Assembly: GCA_964519955.1 (NCBI GenBank)
Contig: CAZFLM010000072.1
Location: forward strand, 1-33,524
Source of the DNA: CAZFLM01 sp964519955
GTDB taxonomy: Bacteria > Armatimonadota > Chthonomonadetes > Chthonomonadales > CAJBBX01
Length of the DNA stretch: 33,524 bases
Direction: 5' to 3'
In this document: positions 22,565 to 29,404 of the stretch, in pieces
Position numbering within the stretch: the first letter of the stretch is position 1
Layout: every line of letters begins with the position of its first letter
Made by a program: the position numbers and the translations under genes
The notes under the pieces: model-generated
Database searches by the model: none
What the model saw: the letters and a program-made list of their open reading frames with translations, nothing else
What the model was told of the DNA's origin: nothing

Positions 22565-23256
22565 AGTTCGGCGTTGTGCGGTTCCCGGGCTCCAACTGCG
22601 ACCAGGACGCCTACTACGCCCTGCTGGACCAGTTGAACCAGCCCGTCGATTACGTGTGGCATCAGGACACCGACGTCCGCAAGTACGACTGCATCGTGCT
22701 CCCCGGCGGGTTCTCCTACGGCGACTACCTGCGCACCGGCGCCATCGCGCGCTTCTCGCCCGTGATGGAAGCGGTGATCGAGCATGCCAACAAGGGCAAG
22801 TTCGTCATCGGCATCTGCAACGGGTTTCAAGTGCTCTGCGAGAGCCACCTGCTGCCGGGCGCGCTGATGCGCAACGTCGGGCTGAAGTTCGTGTGCAAGC
22901 ACGTGAACATCCGCGTGGAGAACGAGGCGACGCCCTGGACGTCGGTGGCGAAGACGGGCCAGGTGCTGCGCATCCCGATCGCGCACGGCGAGGGGCGCTA
23001 CGTGGCGGACGAGGCGACGCTGGCCGAGCTGAACGCCGCGAACCGCGTGATGTTCCGCTACTGCGAGCCGAGTGGGGAGATCACCGGCGACAGCAACCCG
23101 AACGGTTCCGTGGAGAACATCGCCGGGATCGCCAACGCGCAGTTCAACGTCCTGGGCATGATGCCGCACCCGGAGCGCGCGGCGGAGAAGCTGCTGGGCT
23201 CCGCAGACGGGCGCCTGCTGTTCAAGAGCGTGGTGCGCGCACTTTACGCGGTGTAG
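22561..23256 (+). CDS. purQ: Phosphoribosylformylglycinamidine synthase subunit PurQ (glutaminase)
   Basis: 231 residues; starts at GTG 22561 in the overlap GTGA with the purS stop. It is a class I glutamine amidotransferase that supplies ammonia to FGAM synthase. The nucleophile C86 is in GICNGFQVLCESHLLPG, and the H203 and E205 partners are in MMPHPERA. VVRFPGSNCDQDAYYAL and LPGGFSYGDYLRTGAIARFS are typical. All catalytic residues are intact. It is not followed by purL; a 78-bp tandem repeat begins 11 nt after its stop. Confidence 0.97.
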   Translation: MKFGVVRFPGSNCDQDAYYALLDQLNQPVDYVWHQDTDVRKYDCIVLPGGFSYGDYLRTGAIARFSPVMEAVIEHANKGKFVIGICNGFQVLCESHLLPGALMRNVGLKFVCKHVNIRVENEATPWTSVAKTGQVLRIPIAHGEGRYVADEATLAELNAANRVMFRYCEPSGEITGDSNPNGSVENIAGIANAQFNVLGMMPHPERAAEKLLGSADGRLLFKSVVRALYAV

Positions 23257-23600
23257 GACTGCGGCAGAACGGCTACCCACCCCGGCCTTCGGCCACCCCT
23301 CCCGAATCGGGAGGGGACATCGCCAGAGGCGTGTGCGCCGCGCCGAACGGCTGCCCACCCCGGCCTTCGGCCACCCCTCCCGAATCGGGAGGGGACATCG
23401 CCAAAGGCCTGTGCGCCGCGCCGAACGGCTGCCCACCCCGGCCTTCGGCCACCCCTCCCGAATCNNNNNNNNNNNNNNNNNNNNNNNNNNNNNNNNNNNN
23501 NNNNNNNNNNNNNNNNNNNNNNNNNNNNNNNNNNNNNNNNNNNNNNNNNNNNNNNNNNNNNNNNGGGAGGGGACATCGCCAAAGGCCTGTGCGCGACCCG
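23257..23600 (+). repeat. 78-bp tandem repeat with 9-bp hairpin (type E)
   Basis: Units start at 23268, 23346 and 23424, a 78-bp period. Each has a small GGCC-TTC-GGCC hairpin and a perfect CCCCTCCCG-AAT-CGGGAGGGG hairpin (first at 23296-23316). A 100-N gap splits the third unit exactly at its hairpin, after which the unit resumes and ends at about 23595. No gene is seen between purQ and greA (670 nt). The hairpin could end purSQ transcription. Confidence 0.93.
23465..23564. other. Scaffold gap (100 N)
   Basis: Exactly 100 N inside the type E array, interrupting a palindrome. The size is probably a placeholder. Confidence 0.95.
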
Positions 23601-23732
23601 AGTGCACGGTAGTCGCCCGACATCGCCGCATCCCTCCTTCGTCGGGATGACGTCCCTGCCAATTGGCGCCGTCCTCGGGTCGTCCCAGGACCGGCGGCGT
23701 GGGCGCGCGAGCCCTTGTGCGTGGCATTTCGG

Positions 23733-23761
23733 TTGACGTGGAACCGGGAGCGTGGTACACT
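23733..23761 (+). promoter_or_regulatory. greA-lysS promoter
   Basis: TTGACG (23733-23738), 17 nt, TACACT (23756-23761). The predicted start near 23768 gives a leader of about 160 nt before greA, long enough for the hairpins found there. Confidence 0.75.
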
Positions 23762-23769
23762 ATGTATTC

Positions 23770-23791
23770 CCTCAGTGAACATGCGCTGAGG
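23770..23791 (+). promoter_or_regulatory. First leader hairpin of greA
   Basis: CCTCAGTG (23770-23777) pairs with CGCTGAGG (23784-23791), one G-T pair, loop AACATG. It would form at the very 5' end of the transcript. Confidence 0.5.
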
Positions 23792-23863
23792 GGTGACGAT
23801 TCTGTTGTCGGCCGATGGCGCACGCACGAGCAGGCGCCGCCGGCGCCCCAGACACACCGGCGG

Positions 23864-23898
23864 CACTGGTACCCCCCAGAGGGTATCAGTGCTTCTTT
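23864..23898 (+). terminator. Attenuator-like hairpin in the greA leader
   Basis: CACTGGTACCC (23864-23874) pairs with GGGTATCAGTG (23881-23891), 11 bp with one G-T pair and loop CCCAGA. CTTCTTT (23892-23898) follows at once. It looks like an intrinsic terminator 28 nt before greA. An adjacent 8-bp stem (23836-23843 with 23857-23864) shares one base with it. Confidence 0.6.
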
Positions 23899-23926
23899 GC
23901 ATCATACGGCATGACGGGGGAAGCGG

Positions 23927-24406
23927 ATGTCGAGTGACGATGTCGTCGTTCTGACGCCTAGTGGGTACGCCCGCATCGAGAGCGAGTTGGAGAGGCTGCG
24001 GACCGTCGAGCGGCGCGAGGTCGCCGAACGCATCCGCGAGTCGAAGCAGTTCGGCGAGTTCTCGGAGAACGCGGAGTACGAAGACGCCAAGATCGCCCAG
24101 GCATTCGTGGAGGGCCGCATCGGGGAGCTGCGCCGGGTGCTGCAGCATGCCCAGGTGCTCGAAGAGGCCGAGATACCGACCGACACGATCGGCATCGGCT
24201 CCGTTGTGACGGTCCTCGAGGTAGAAGCGGACGAGGAGTGGGAGTTCACGCTGGTCGGCTCGATCGAGTCCGATCCGGATCACGACCGCATCTCCGACGC
24301 ATCCCCTGTGGGTCTGGCGCTATTCGGCAAGAAGGTGGGAGACGAAGTGCGGATTGCTGTTCCAGATGGCTTCACACGATACCGTGTTCTGAGGATCACC
24401 AAATGA
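23927..24406 (+). CDS. greA: Transcription elongation factor GreA
   Basis: 159 residues, normal length; ATG at 23927 follows GGGGGA at short spacing. The N-terminal coiled coil (about residues 10-80) contains RESKQFGEFSENAEYEDAK, where the acidic D/E residues at the tip act with RNA polymerase to cleave backtracked RNA. The C-terminal FKBP-like domain has SVVTVLEVEADEEWEFTLVG and SPVGLALFGKKVGDEVRI. The usual tip is GDLSENAEYxxAKE-like; here it reads GEFSENAEYEDAK, with acidic residues kept. It overlaps lysS by an ATGA. The leader carries a terminator-like hairpin, so GreA may influence its own readthrough. Confidence 0.96.
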   Translation: MSSDDVVVLTPSGYARIESELERLRTVERREVAERIRESKQFGEFSENAEYEDAKIAQAFVEGRIGELRRVLQHAQVLEEAEIPTDTIGIGSVVTVLEVEADEEWEFTLVGSIESDPDHDRISDASPVGLALFGKKVGDEVRIAVPDGFTRYRVLRITK

Positions 24407-25977
24407 GTGAAGAGACCGACCAGCGCGCCGTGCGCTTGGCGAAGCTCCAAGCTCTGCGAGACTCGGGGCACGACCCATACCTGATCGAGCGGTTCGAGCG
24501 GACCCGGACAGCCGCCCAGGTCCTGACCCGGTACCGAGAGCTGGAGGAGGCCGGGGTCGACCTGACGACGCCGGAGGGCCTCGCCGACTTCTACAGCACC
24601 GACCAGCCCGAAGAGCAGCTCGACGCCATCGCGGGCCGGATCGTGGCCCTGCGCCTGATGGGCAAGGCGCTGTTCGCCCACGTGCAGGACGCTTCGGGGC
24701 GCATCCAGGTCTACGTGAAGCGCGACACGGTGGGCGAGGAAGCCTATGACCGCTTCCGCCACCTGGACATCGGCGACCACGTGGGAGTGTGGGGGCGCGC
24801 CTTCAAGACGCGCACCGGCGAGATCACCATCGAGGTGACGGACTTCCGCATCCTGTCCAAGTGCCTGCGCGTGCTGCCCATCGGCAAGGAAGTCGAGGGC
24901 GAGCAGCACGCCGGCCTGGCTGACGTCGAGGCGCGGTACCGCATGCGGTACGTGGACCTCGTGTGCAACCGCGAGGCGCGAGAGGCCCTGCTGAACCGGT
25001 CGCGCGTGCTGCAGGCCATGCGGCGCTTCCTGGAGGACCGCGGGTTCGTCGAGGTCGAGACGCCGGTTCTGCAGGCCATCGCGGGCGGCGCCGCGGCGCG
25101 GCCGTTCGTGACGCACCACAACACGCTCGACTGCGACTACAAGCTGCGCATCTCGCTGGAGCTGCCGCTGAAGCGGCTGATCGTCGGCGGCATCGAGAAG
25201 GTGTTCGAGATCGGGCGCGTGTTCCGCAACGAGGGCGTCAGCGCGCGGCACAACCCCGAGTTTACGCTGCTGGAGCTGTACGAGTCCTACACGGACCTCG
25301 ACGGGATGATGGACATCGTCGAGGAGATGTACGCGGCGGCATGTGTCGCGGTGAACGGTGAGCCGCGGTTCACGTTCAAGTACCGCCAGCAGGGCGAGGA
25401 GCGCGAGGCCGTGGTGGATCTCGGCACGCGGCCGTGGCGGCGCCTGCCGATGCTGGAGGGCATTCGCGAGTACGGCGGCATCGATCCGGCCGAGCTGACC
25501 GACTTCGAGAGCGCCAAGGCGGTGCTGAAGCGAGTGGGCATCCCGACCGAGGGCGAGCACACGCTGGGCGGCATCATCGAGAAGCTGCACGAGCGCTTCA
25601 CGCAGCCCAACCTGATCCAGCCGACCTTCATCACGGACTTCCCGATCGAGACCTCGCCGCTCGCGAAGAAGCGCGTCGACAACCCGGCCCTCACGCGGCG
25701 GTTCGAGGTGTACTTCGCGCAGCAGGAGCTGGGCAACGCGTTCTCCGAGATCAACGACCCGATCGATCAGCGGGCGCGGTTCGAGGCGCAGGTGGCCCAG
25801 GGCGCGCAGGGCGACGACGAAGCCCACCCGATGGACGACGACTACATCCGGGCTCTGGAATACGGCATGCCTCCGACGGGTGGGTTCGGCGGCGGCATCG
25901 ACCGGCTGGCCATGGTGCTGACCGGCGCACCGTCGATCCGCGACGTGATCCTGTTCCCGCTGCAGCGCCCCTCCTAA
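24403..25977 (+). CDS. lysS: Lysyl-tRNA synthetase, class II
   Basis: 524 residues; ATG at 24403 overlaps the greA stop (ATGA). An N-terminal OB-fold anticodon domain (about residues 55-175: GRIVALRLMGKALFAHVQDA, IQVYVKRD) leads to the class II catalytic core. Visible elements are RYRMRYVDLV and the motif 1 region VLQAMRRFLEDRGFVEVETP. Motif 2 is VFRNEGVSARHNPEFTLLEL. ETSPLAKK, NAFSEINDPIDQ and motif 3 GGFGGGIDRLAMVLT follow. The enzyme charges tRNA(Lys) in the cytoplasm using ATP. greA-lysS is a common pairing in bacteria. No inserted or missing domain is apparent. Confidence 0.97.
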   Translation: MSEETDQRAVRLAKLQALRDSGHDPYLIERFERTRTAAQVLTRYRELEEAGVDLTTPEGLADFYSTDQPEEQLDAIAGRIVALRLMGKALFAHVQDASGRIQVYVKRDTVGEEAYDRFRHLDIGDHVGVWGRAFKTRTGEITIEVTDFRILSKCLRVLPIGKEVEGEQHAGLADVEARYRMRYVDLVCNREAREALLNRSRVLQAMRRFLEDRGFVEVETPVLQAIAGGAAARPFVTHHNTLDCDYKLRISLELPLKRLIVGGIEKVFEIGRVFRNEGVSARHNPEFTLLELYESYTDLDGMMDIVEEMYAAACVAVNGEPRFTFKYRQQGEEREAVVDLGTRPWRRLPMLEGIREYGGIDPAELTDFESAKAVLKRVGIPTEGEHTLGGIIEKLHERFTQPNLIQPTFITDFPIETSPLAKKRVDNPALTRRFEVYFAQQELGNAFSEINDPIDQRARFEAQVAQGAQGDDEAHPMDDDYIRALEYGMPPTGGFGGGIDRLAMVLTGAPSIRDVILFPLQRPS

Positions 25978-26036
25978 CCCGCGGCCAGCGCAGCCAGGAG
26001 CGCCGCATCGTTCCGCAGTACGATGGGGCTACGGCT

Positions 26037-26699
26037 ATGGGCGAGGAAGCCGAGCGCGCACGCATGGTACGGGAGCAGCTCGAGGCACGCGAGGTCAGCG
26101 ACGAGCGCGTGCTGGAAGCGATGCGGCGCGTGCCGCGGCATCTGTTCGTGCCCGAGCACATCCGCGAGCACGCGTACGAGGACCGGCCGCAGCCCATCGG
26201 CGAGGCGCAGACCATCTCGCAGCCGCTGATGGTCGGGCTGATGACGGAGCTGCTGCGGCTGACCGGGTCGGAGCGCGTGCTGGAGATCGGGACAGGCTCC
26301 GGATACCAGGCCGCGGTGCTGGCCGAGCTGGCTGCCGAGGTCGTCTCGGTCGAGCGGAAGGACTGCCTGGCAGCTCGGGCCCGCGAGTTGCTGCAGTGGC
26401 TCGGCTACACGAACGTGCGGATCGAGGTGGGCGACGGGACAGAGGGCTGGCCGGAACTGGCGCCCTACGACCGCATCGTGGTCACCGCGGGCGCGCCGAT
26501 GATGCCGAAGCCGCTCACGGAGCAGCTCGCGGCGGGCGGACGGATCGTGGCGCCGGTGGGCACGCGGCTGATCCAGACGCTGATTGTGGGGTGGAAGACC
26601 GCCGAGGGCGAGCTGGTGACGATGAATCACGGCGAGTGCGTGTTCGTGCCGCTGATCGGCAGGCATGGCTGGCCGAACGACGACCCTCCGGGGGGCTGA
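26037..26699 (+). CDS. pcm: Protein-L-isoaspartate O-methyltransferase
   Basis: 220 residues from ATG 26037; ribosome binding site weak, but the domain starts here (ERARMVREQLEAREVSDERV). The enzyme methylates isoaspartate in aged proteins using S-adenosylmethionine, starting their repair. Key segments are RVPRHLFVPEHIREHAYED, PIGEAQTISQPLMVGLMTEL and the AdoMet loop VLEIGTGSGYQAAVLAEL (residues 81-98). VTAGAPMMPKPLTEQLAAGG and IVAPVG close the fold. All are typical. It starts 59 nt after lysS and is followed directly by a small membrane protein gene (1-nt gap). Confidence 0.95.
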   Translation: MGEEAERARMVREQLEAREVSDERVLEAMRRVPRHLFVPEHIREHAYEDRPQPIGEAQTISQPLMVGLMTELLRLTGSERVLEIGTGSGYQAAVLAELAAEVVSVERKDCLAARARELLQWLGYTNVRIEVGDGTEGWPELAPYDRIVVTAGAPMMPKPLTEQLAAGGRIVAPVGTRLIQTLIVGWKTAEGELVTMNHGECVFVPLIGRHGWPNDDPPGG

Positions 26700-26700
26700 G

Positions 26701-27153
26701 ATGCCGACGCCGAGGTCGCGGCGACGAGCGCGGGCAGACTGGCGGCAGAAGGTGGTCGCGCTCGCCTCGGTGGTGGCCGGACTGCTGGCTTCGCTCGGAT
26801 TGGTGGCGCTTCGCCCGACGTGGGCGCCGGGCATCGCGCTCCTTGACGGGCTGATGGTGGGCCTGACGATGGGCGCGACGGGGCTGGTGCGCTCCTACGA
26901 CGAGTCGTGGGACGAGTTCCGCGACGCGACCGTCCTGGCGTACTTGCTCGGGCTGCTGGCGCTGCTGGTGTATGCGGCCCGCCGCGAGCCGCCGAGCGCG
27001 TTCTTCGTGGTAGAGTGCGTGGCCGGCATGATCGCGGACGCGATGCTGCTGTTCGTGCCGCTGTCCGTTTGGATCGGCACGGACCTGCTGCTGTACGCGG
27101 GCACGTTCGCGGGGTGGCTGGCGTCGGGCATGCTGCGGCCGGGGTACGACTAG
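26701..27153 (+). CDS. Predicted multi-pass membrane protein, unknown function
   Basis: 150 residues from ATG 26701, one base after the pcm stop, so probably coupled to pcm. A basic N-terminus (PRSRRRARADWRQK) is followed by about four hydrophobic segments: residues about 17-36, 40-58, 79-97 and 105-145. A short acidic loop (SYDESWDEFRDA) lies between the second and third. No family was recognised. Confidence 0.7.
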   Translation: MPTPRSRRRARADWRQKVVALASVVAGLLASLGLVALRPTWAPGIALLDGLMVGLTMGATGLVRSYDESWDEFRDATVLAYLLGLLALLVYAARREPPSAFFVVECVAGMIADAMLLFVPLSVWIGTDLLLYAGTFAGWLASGMLRPGYD

Positions 27154-27178
27154 GAGACCGCAGCCATGGGTGGTTCCG

Positions 27179-27204
27179 GACGGGCCCGGAGGCCCATCCC
27201 ACCG
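27179..27204 (+). repeat. Hairpin repeat type A, single copy
   Basis: Arms GACGGGC and GCCCATC around CCGGAG, followed by CCACCG. It lies between the membrane protein gene and folB and explains an open reading frame that extends folB upstream. Confidence 0.85.
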
Positions 27205-27264
27205 TCACGCTCACGCAGCATCAGGGCGTGGCACGAGCAACGTGACGAGGCGATCGGGATCGGC

Positions 27265-27621
27265 ATGGACAGCGTCGTCATCGAGGCGATCGAGTTCTAC
27301 GGGTACCATGGCGCCTCGGACGAGGAGCAGTGCGTCGGGCACCGCTACGCCGTGGATGTCGAGCTGCTGTGGGACACGCGGCGCGCGGCGGAGACGGACA
27401 ACCTGCACGACACGATCAACTACTCGGCGGTCGCGAAGCGCGTGGTGCAGATCGGGACGACGGTGCAGTGCCGGCTGCTGGAGACCCTGGCCGGACGCAT
27501 GGCGGATGCGCTGCTGGCGGAGTTTCCCGCGGAGACGGTGCGCCTCTACCTGCGGAAGCCAAGACCGCCGATGAATGTGATCGCGGAGTCGGCCGGGGTG
27601 AGGATCGAGCGCAGCAGGTAG
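27265..27621 (+). CDS. folB: Dihydroneopterin aldolase
   Basis: 118 residues, the usual FolB length. ATG at 27265 is chosen because the family begins at MDSVVIEAIEFYGYHGASDE; the frame extends upstream only through the type A repeat. FolB converts dihydroneopterin to 6-hydroxymethyl-dihydropterin and glycolaldehyde in folate synthesis. Visible residues are the YGYHGASDEEQ segment with its conserved Glu, the TINYSAVAKRV segment with its Tyr, LLETLAGRMADALLAEFP, and the catalytic-type Lys in LRKPRPP. Other folate genes are not in the window. A repeat array follows within 20 nt. Confidence 0.95.
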   Translation: MDSVVIEAIEFYGYHGASDEEQCVGHRYAVDVELLWDTRRAAETDNLHDTINYSAVAKRVVQIGTTVQCRLLETLAGRMADALLAEFPAETVRLYLRKPRPPMNVIAESAGVRIERSR

Positions 27622-27641
27622 TCAGCCGGTGGGTTGTGCTT

Positions 27642-27808
27642 GGCGGGCAGGGACGCCCGCCCCACCCGTGCGTTGTGCTTGGCGCAAGTGATTGGCAGGC
27701 GGGTTGTACCGGACGGGCAGGGACGCCCATCCCACCACGGCACGGTTGCGTGGCGCAAGTGATCAGCCGGTGGGTTGTGCTTGGCGGGCAGGGACGCCCG
27801 CCGTACCC
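27642..27808 (+). repeat. Hairpin repeat array, 70/71-bp period (types B, A, B)
   Basis: Cores begin at 27642, 27712 and 27783. The first and third are type B (GGCGGGC-AGGGAC-GCCCGCC) and the middle is type A (GACGGGC-AGGGAC-GCCCATC). Spacers share GTGCGTTGTGCTTGGCG or GCGCAAGTGAT. I see no gene in the 431 nt between folB and nadA. Confidence 0.93.
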
Positions 27809-27937
27809 GTGCGTTGTACGCGTTGTCGCGAATGTCTCGGAACCTGCAGGGGTTCCGGGTCGTAACAGAGAACCAACACGCAAGTCGTACCGGAGCCCCT
27901 CTCCTGCTGCGGCGGAGCTGGACCTAGACGGGAATAA

Positions 27938-27972
27938 CCCACACCCGAGCGGGGACAACATCCCCGCGTGGG
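27938..27972 (+). promoter_or_regulatory. Bulged hairpin in the nadA leader
   Basis: An outer stem CCCAC (27938-27942) with GTGGG (27968-27972) continues into an inner stem GCGGGGA (27949-27955) with TCCCCGC (27961-27967), with a 6-nt one-sided bulge ACCCGA and loop CAACA. It lies 80 nt before nadA. A second, smaller hairpin, GGAACC-TGCAGG-GGTTCC, is near 27840. Function unknown. Confidence 0.5.
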
Positions 27973-28052
27973 CCGAAACCGAAGCGGAATCCCCTTCCGC
28001 GCCGGCAGAGGACCCCACGCTGTACCCGCTCAAGATGGAAGGAGACCTCTCC

Positions 28053-29171
28053 ATGTTTCAACCGCCGCTTCCGGTCGAGTACACCCGTCTCGACCCGGAA
28101 GAGACCGCGCAGCGCATCTCCAGCGCCCGCGCCTCGCTTGGCAGCGACCTCCTCATCCTCGGGCACCACTACCAACGCGACGAGATCATCCGGTGGGCCG
28201 ACTACAGGGGCGACTCGTTCAAGCTCGCCCGCCAGGCCGCGACCCGCAAGGATGCGCGCTACATCGTCTTCTGCGGCGTCCACTTCATGGCCGAATCCGC
28301 GGACATCCTGACGGGCGACGACCAGATCGTCGTCCTGCCGAACCTCTCGGCGGGGTGCTCGCTCGCCGACATGGCCGCCATCGGGCAGGTCGAGGCGGCG
28401 TGGCGCACCATCACGAGCCATGTCGACGCCGAATCCGTCACGCCGATCACCTACGTGAACTCGGCCGCCAACCTGAAGGCGTTCGTCGGCGCGCACGAGG
28501 GCACGTGCTGCACGTCGTCGAACGCGCGCAAGGCGCTCCGATGGGCGCTGGACAAGGCGGAGCGCGTGTTCTTCTTCCCGGACCAGCACCTGGGGCGCAA
28601 CACCGCCGCGGAGATGGGCTATGACCTGGAGCGCGACATGCTGCTCTGGAACCCGCACGAGCCGAGCGGCGGCGTGACCGCGGACGACATCAAGCGCGCG
28701 CGCATCTACCTCTGGAAGGGGCACTGCTCCGTTCACCAGCGGTTCACGGTCGAACAGATCCGCGAGGCCCGCGCGAAGCATCCGGGGCTGAACGTGATCG
28801 TGCACCCCGAGTGCGCGCACGACGTGGTTCGCGAAGCCGACCTGAACGGGTCGACCGAGCTCATCATCGACGCGATCTCGCAGTCGGCGCCCGGCTCCGT
28901 CTGGGGCGTGGGCACCGAGATCAACCTCGTGAACCGGCTGCAGCAGGAATACCCGGACCGCACGGTGTTCTGTCTGGACCCGGTCGTCTGCCCCTGCTCT
29001 ACCATGTACCGCATCCACCCGCGCTACCTGGCCTGGGTGCTGGACAACCTGGCAGAGGGCCGCGTCGTGAACCAGATCCGGGTGCGCGACGACGTCAAGG
29101 AGATGGCCCGGCGGTCGCTGGAGCGGATGCTGCAGATCTCCGCGCCCAGCCCGGCGCTGGCCACGTCCTGA
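28053..29171 (+). CDS. nadA: Quinolinate synthase
   Basis: 372 residues, the longer NadA type. ATG at 28053 follows AAGGAG (28039-28044) with 8 nt spacing; an in-frame ATG at 28035 is less well placed. NadA condenses iminoaspartate with dihydroxyacetone phosphate to quinolinate for NAD synthesis, using a [4Fe-4S] cluster. Expected ligand cysteines are C102 (NLSAGCSLADM), C225 (WKGHCSVHQRF) and C315 (VVCPCSTMYRI), spaced as in Bacillus NadA from memory. Other hallmarks are ILGHHYQRDEI, GDSFKLAR, VFCGVHFMAESADIL, YVNSAANLKA, CCTSSNA, FFPDQHLGRN and VHPECAHDVV. nadB and nadC are not in the window. A perfect hairpin terminator-like element follows. Confidence 0.97.
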   Translation: MFQPPLPVEYTRLDPEETAQRISSARASLGSDLLILGHHYQRDEIIRWADYRGDSFKLARQAATRKDARYIVFCGVHFMAESADILTGDDQIVVLPNLSAGCSLADMAAIGQVEAAWRTITSHVDAESVTPITYVNSAANLKAFVGAHEGTCCTSSNARKALRWALDKAERVFFFPDQHLGRNTAAEMGYDLERDMLLWNPHEPSGGVTADDIKRARIYLWKGHCSVHQRFTVEQIREARAKHPGLNVIVHPECAHDVVREADLNGSTELIIDAISQSAPGSVWGVGTEINLVNRLQQEYPDRTVFCLDPVVCPCSTMYRIHPRYLAWVLDNLAEGRVVNQIRVRDDVKEMARRSLERMLQISAPSPALATS

Positions 29172-29219
29172 CGCAGACACAATCCCCCACTCACGTTCGT
29201 ACGATACGAGTAGTGACGC

Positions 29220-29245
29220 CAAGGGCCGGCGCCAGCCGGCCCTTG
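29220..29245 (+). terminator. Terminator-like hairpin after nadA
   Basis: A perfect 11-bp stem (29220-29230 with 29235-29245) and loop GCCA, 49 nt after the nadA stop. Only TTGTGT follows, so the T-run is weak. Confidence 0.65.
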
Positions 29246-29404
29246 TGTCGCCCGCTCTCTTCGTAGGTCCGGCGCCGCGCTGACGGGAGTTGCGCGGGCC
29301 CGGCCACTTCCGTGCACCGGAGGGCCGAACGTGCGCGACGAACGACCGAACGCCCGCGGCGACAGCACTGCAGGCAGCCCGCGCCCGCCCGCCGGTCAAC
29401 TGCC

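Noticed and set aside
23614..23732. A possible short gene ahead of the greA promoter.
   Set aside because: The open frames come from the tail of the 78-bp repeat and adjoining GC-rich DNA. No start signal or family is visible.
27810..28052. A known NAD riboswitch upstream of nadA.
   Set aside because: A bulged hairpin is visible, but I could not match it to any riboswitch consensus I know. It is reported only as an unexplained leader structure.
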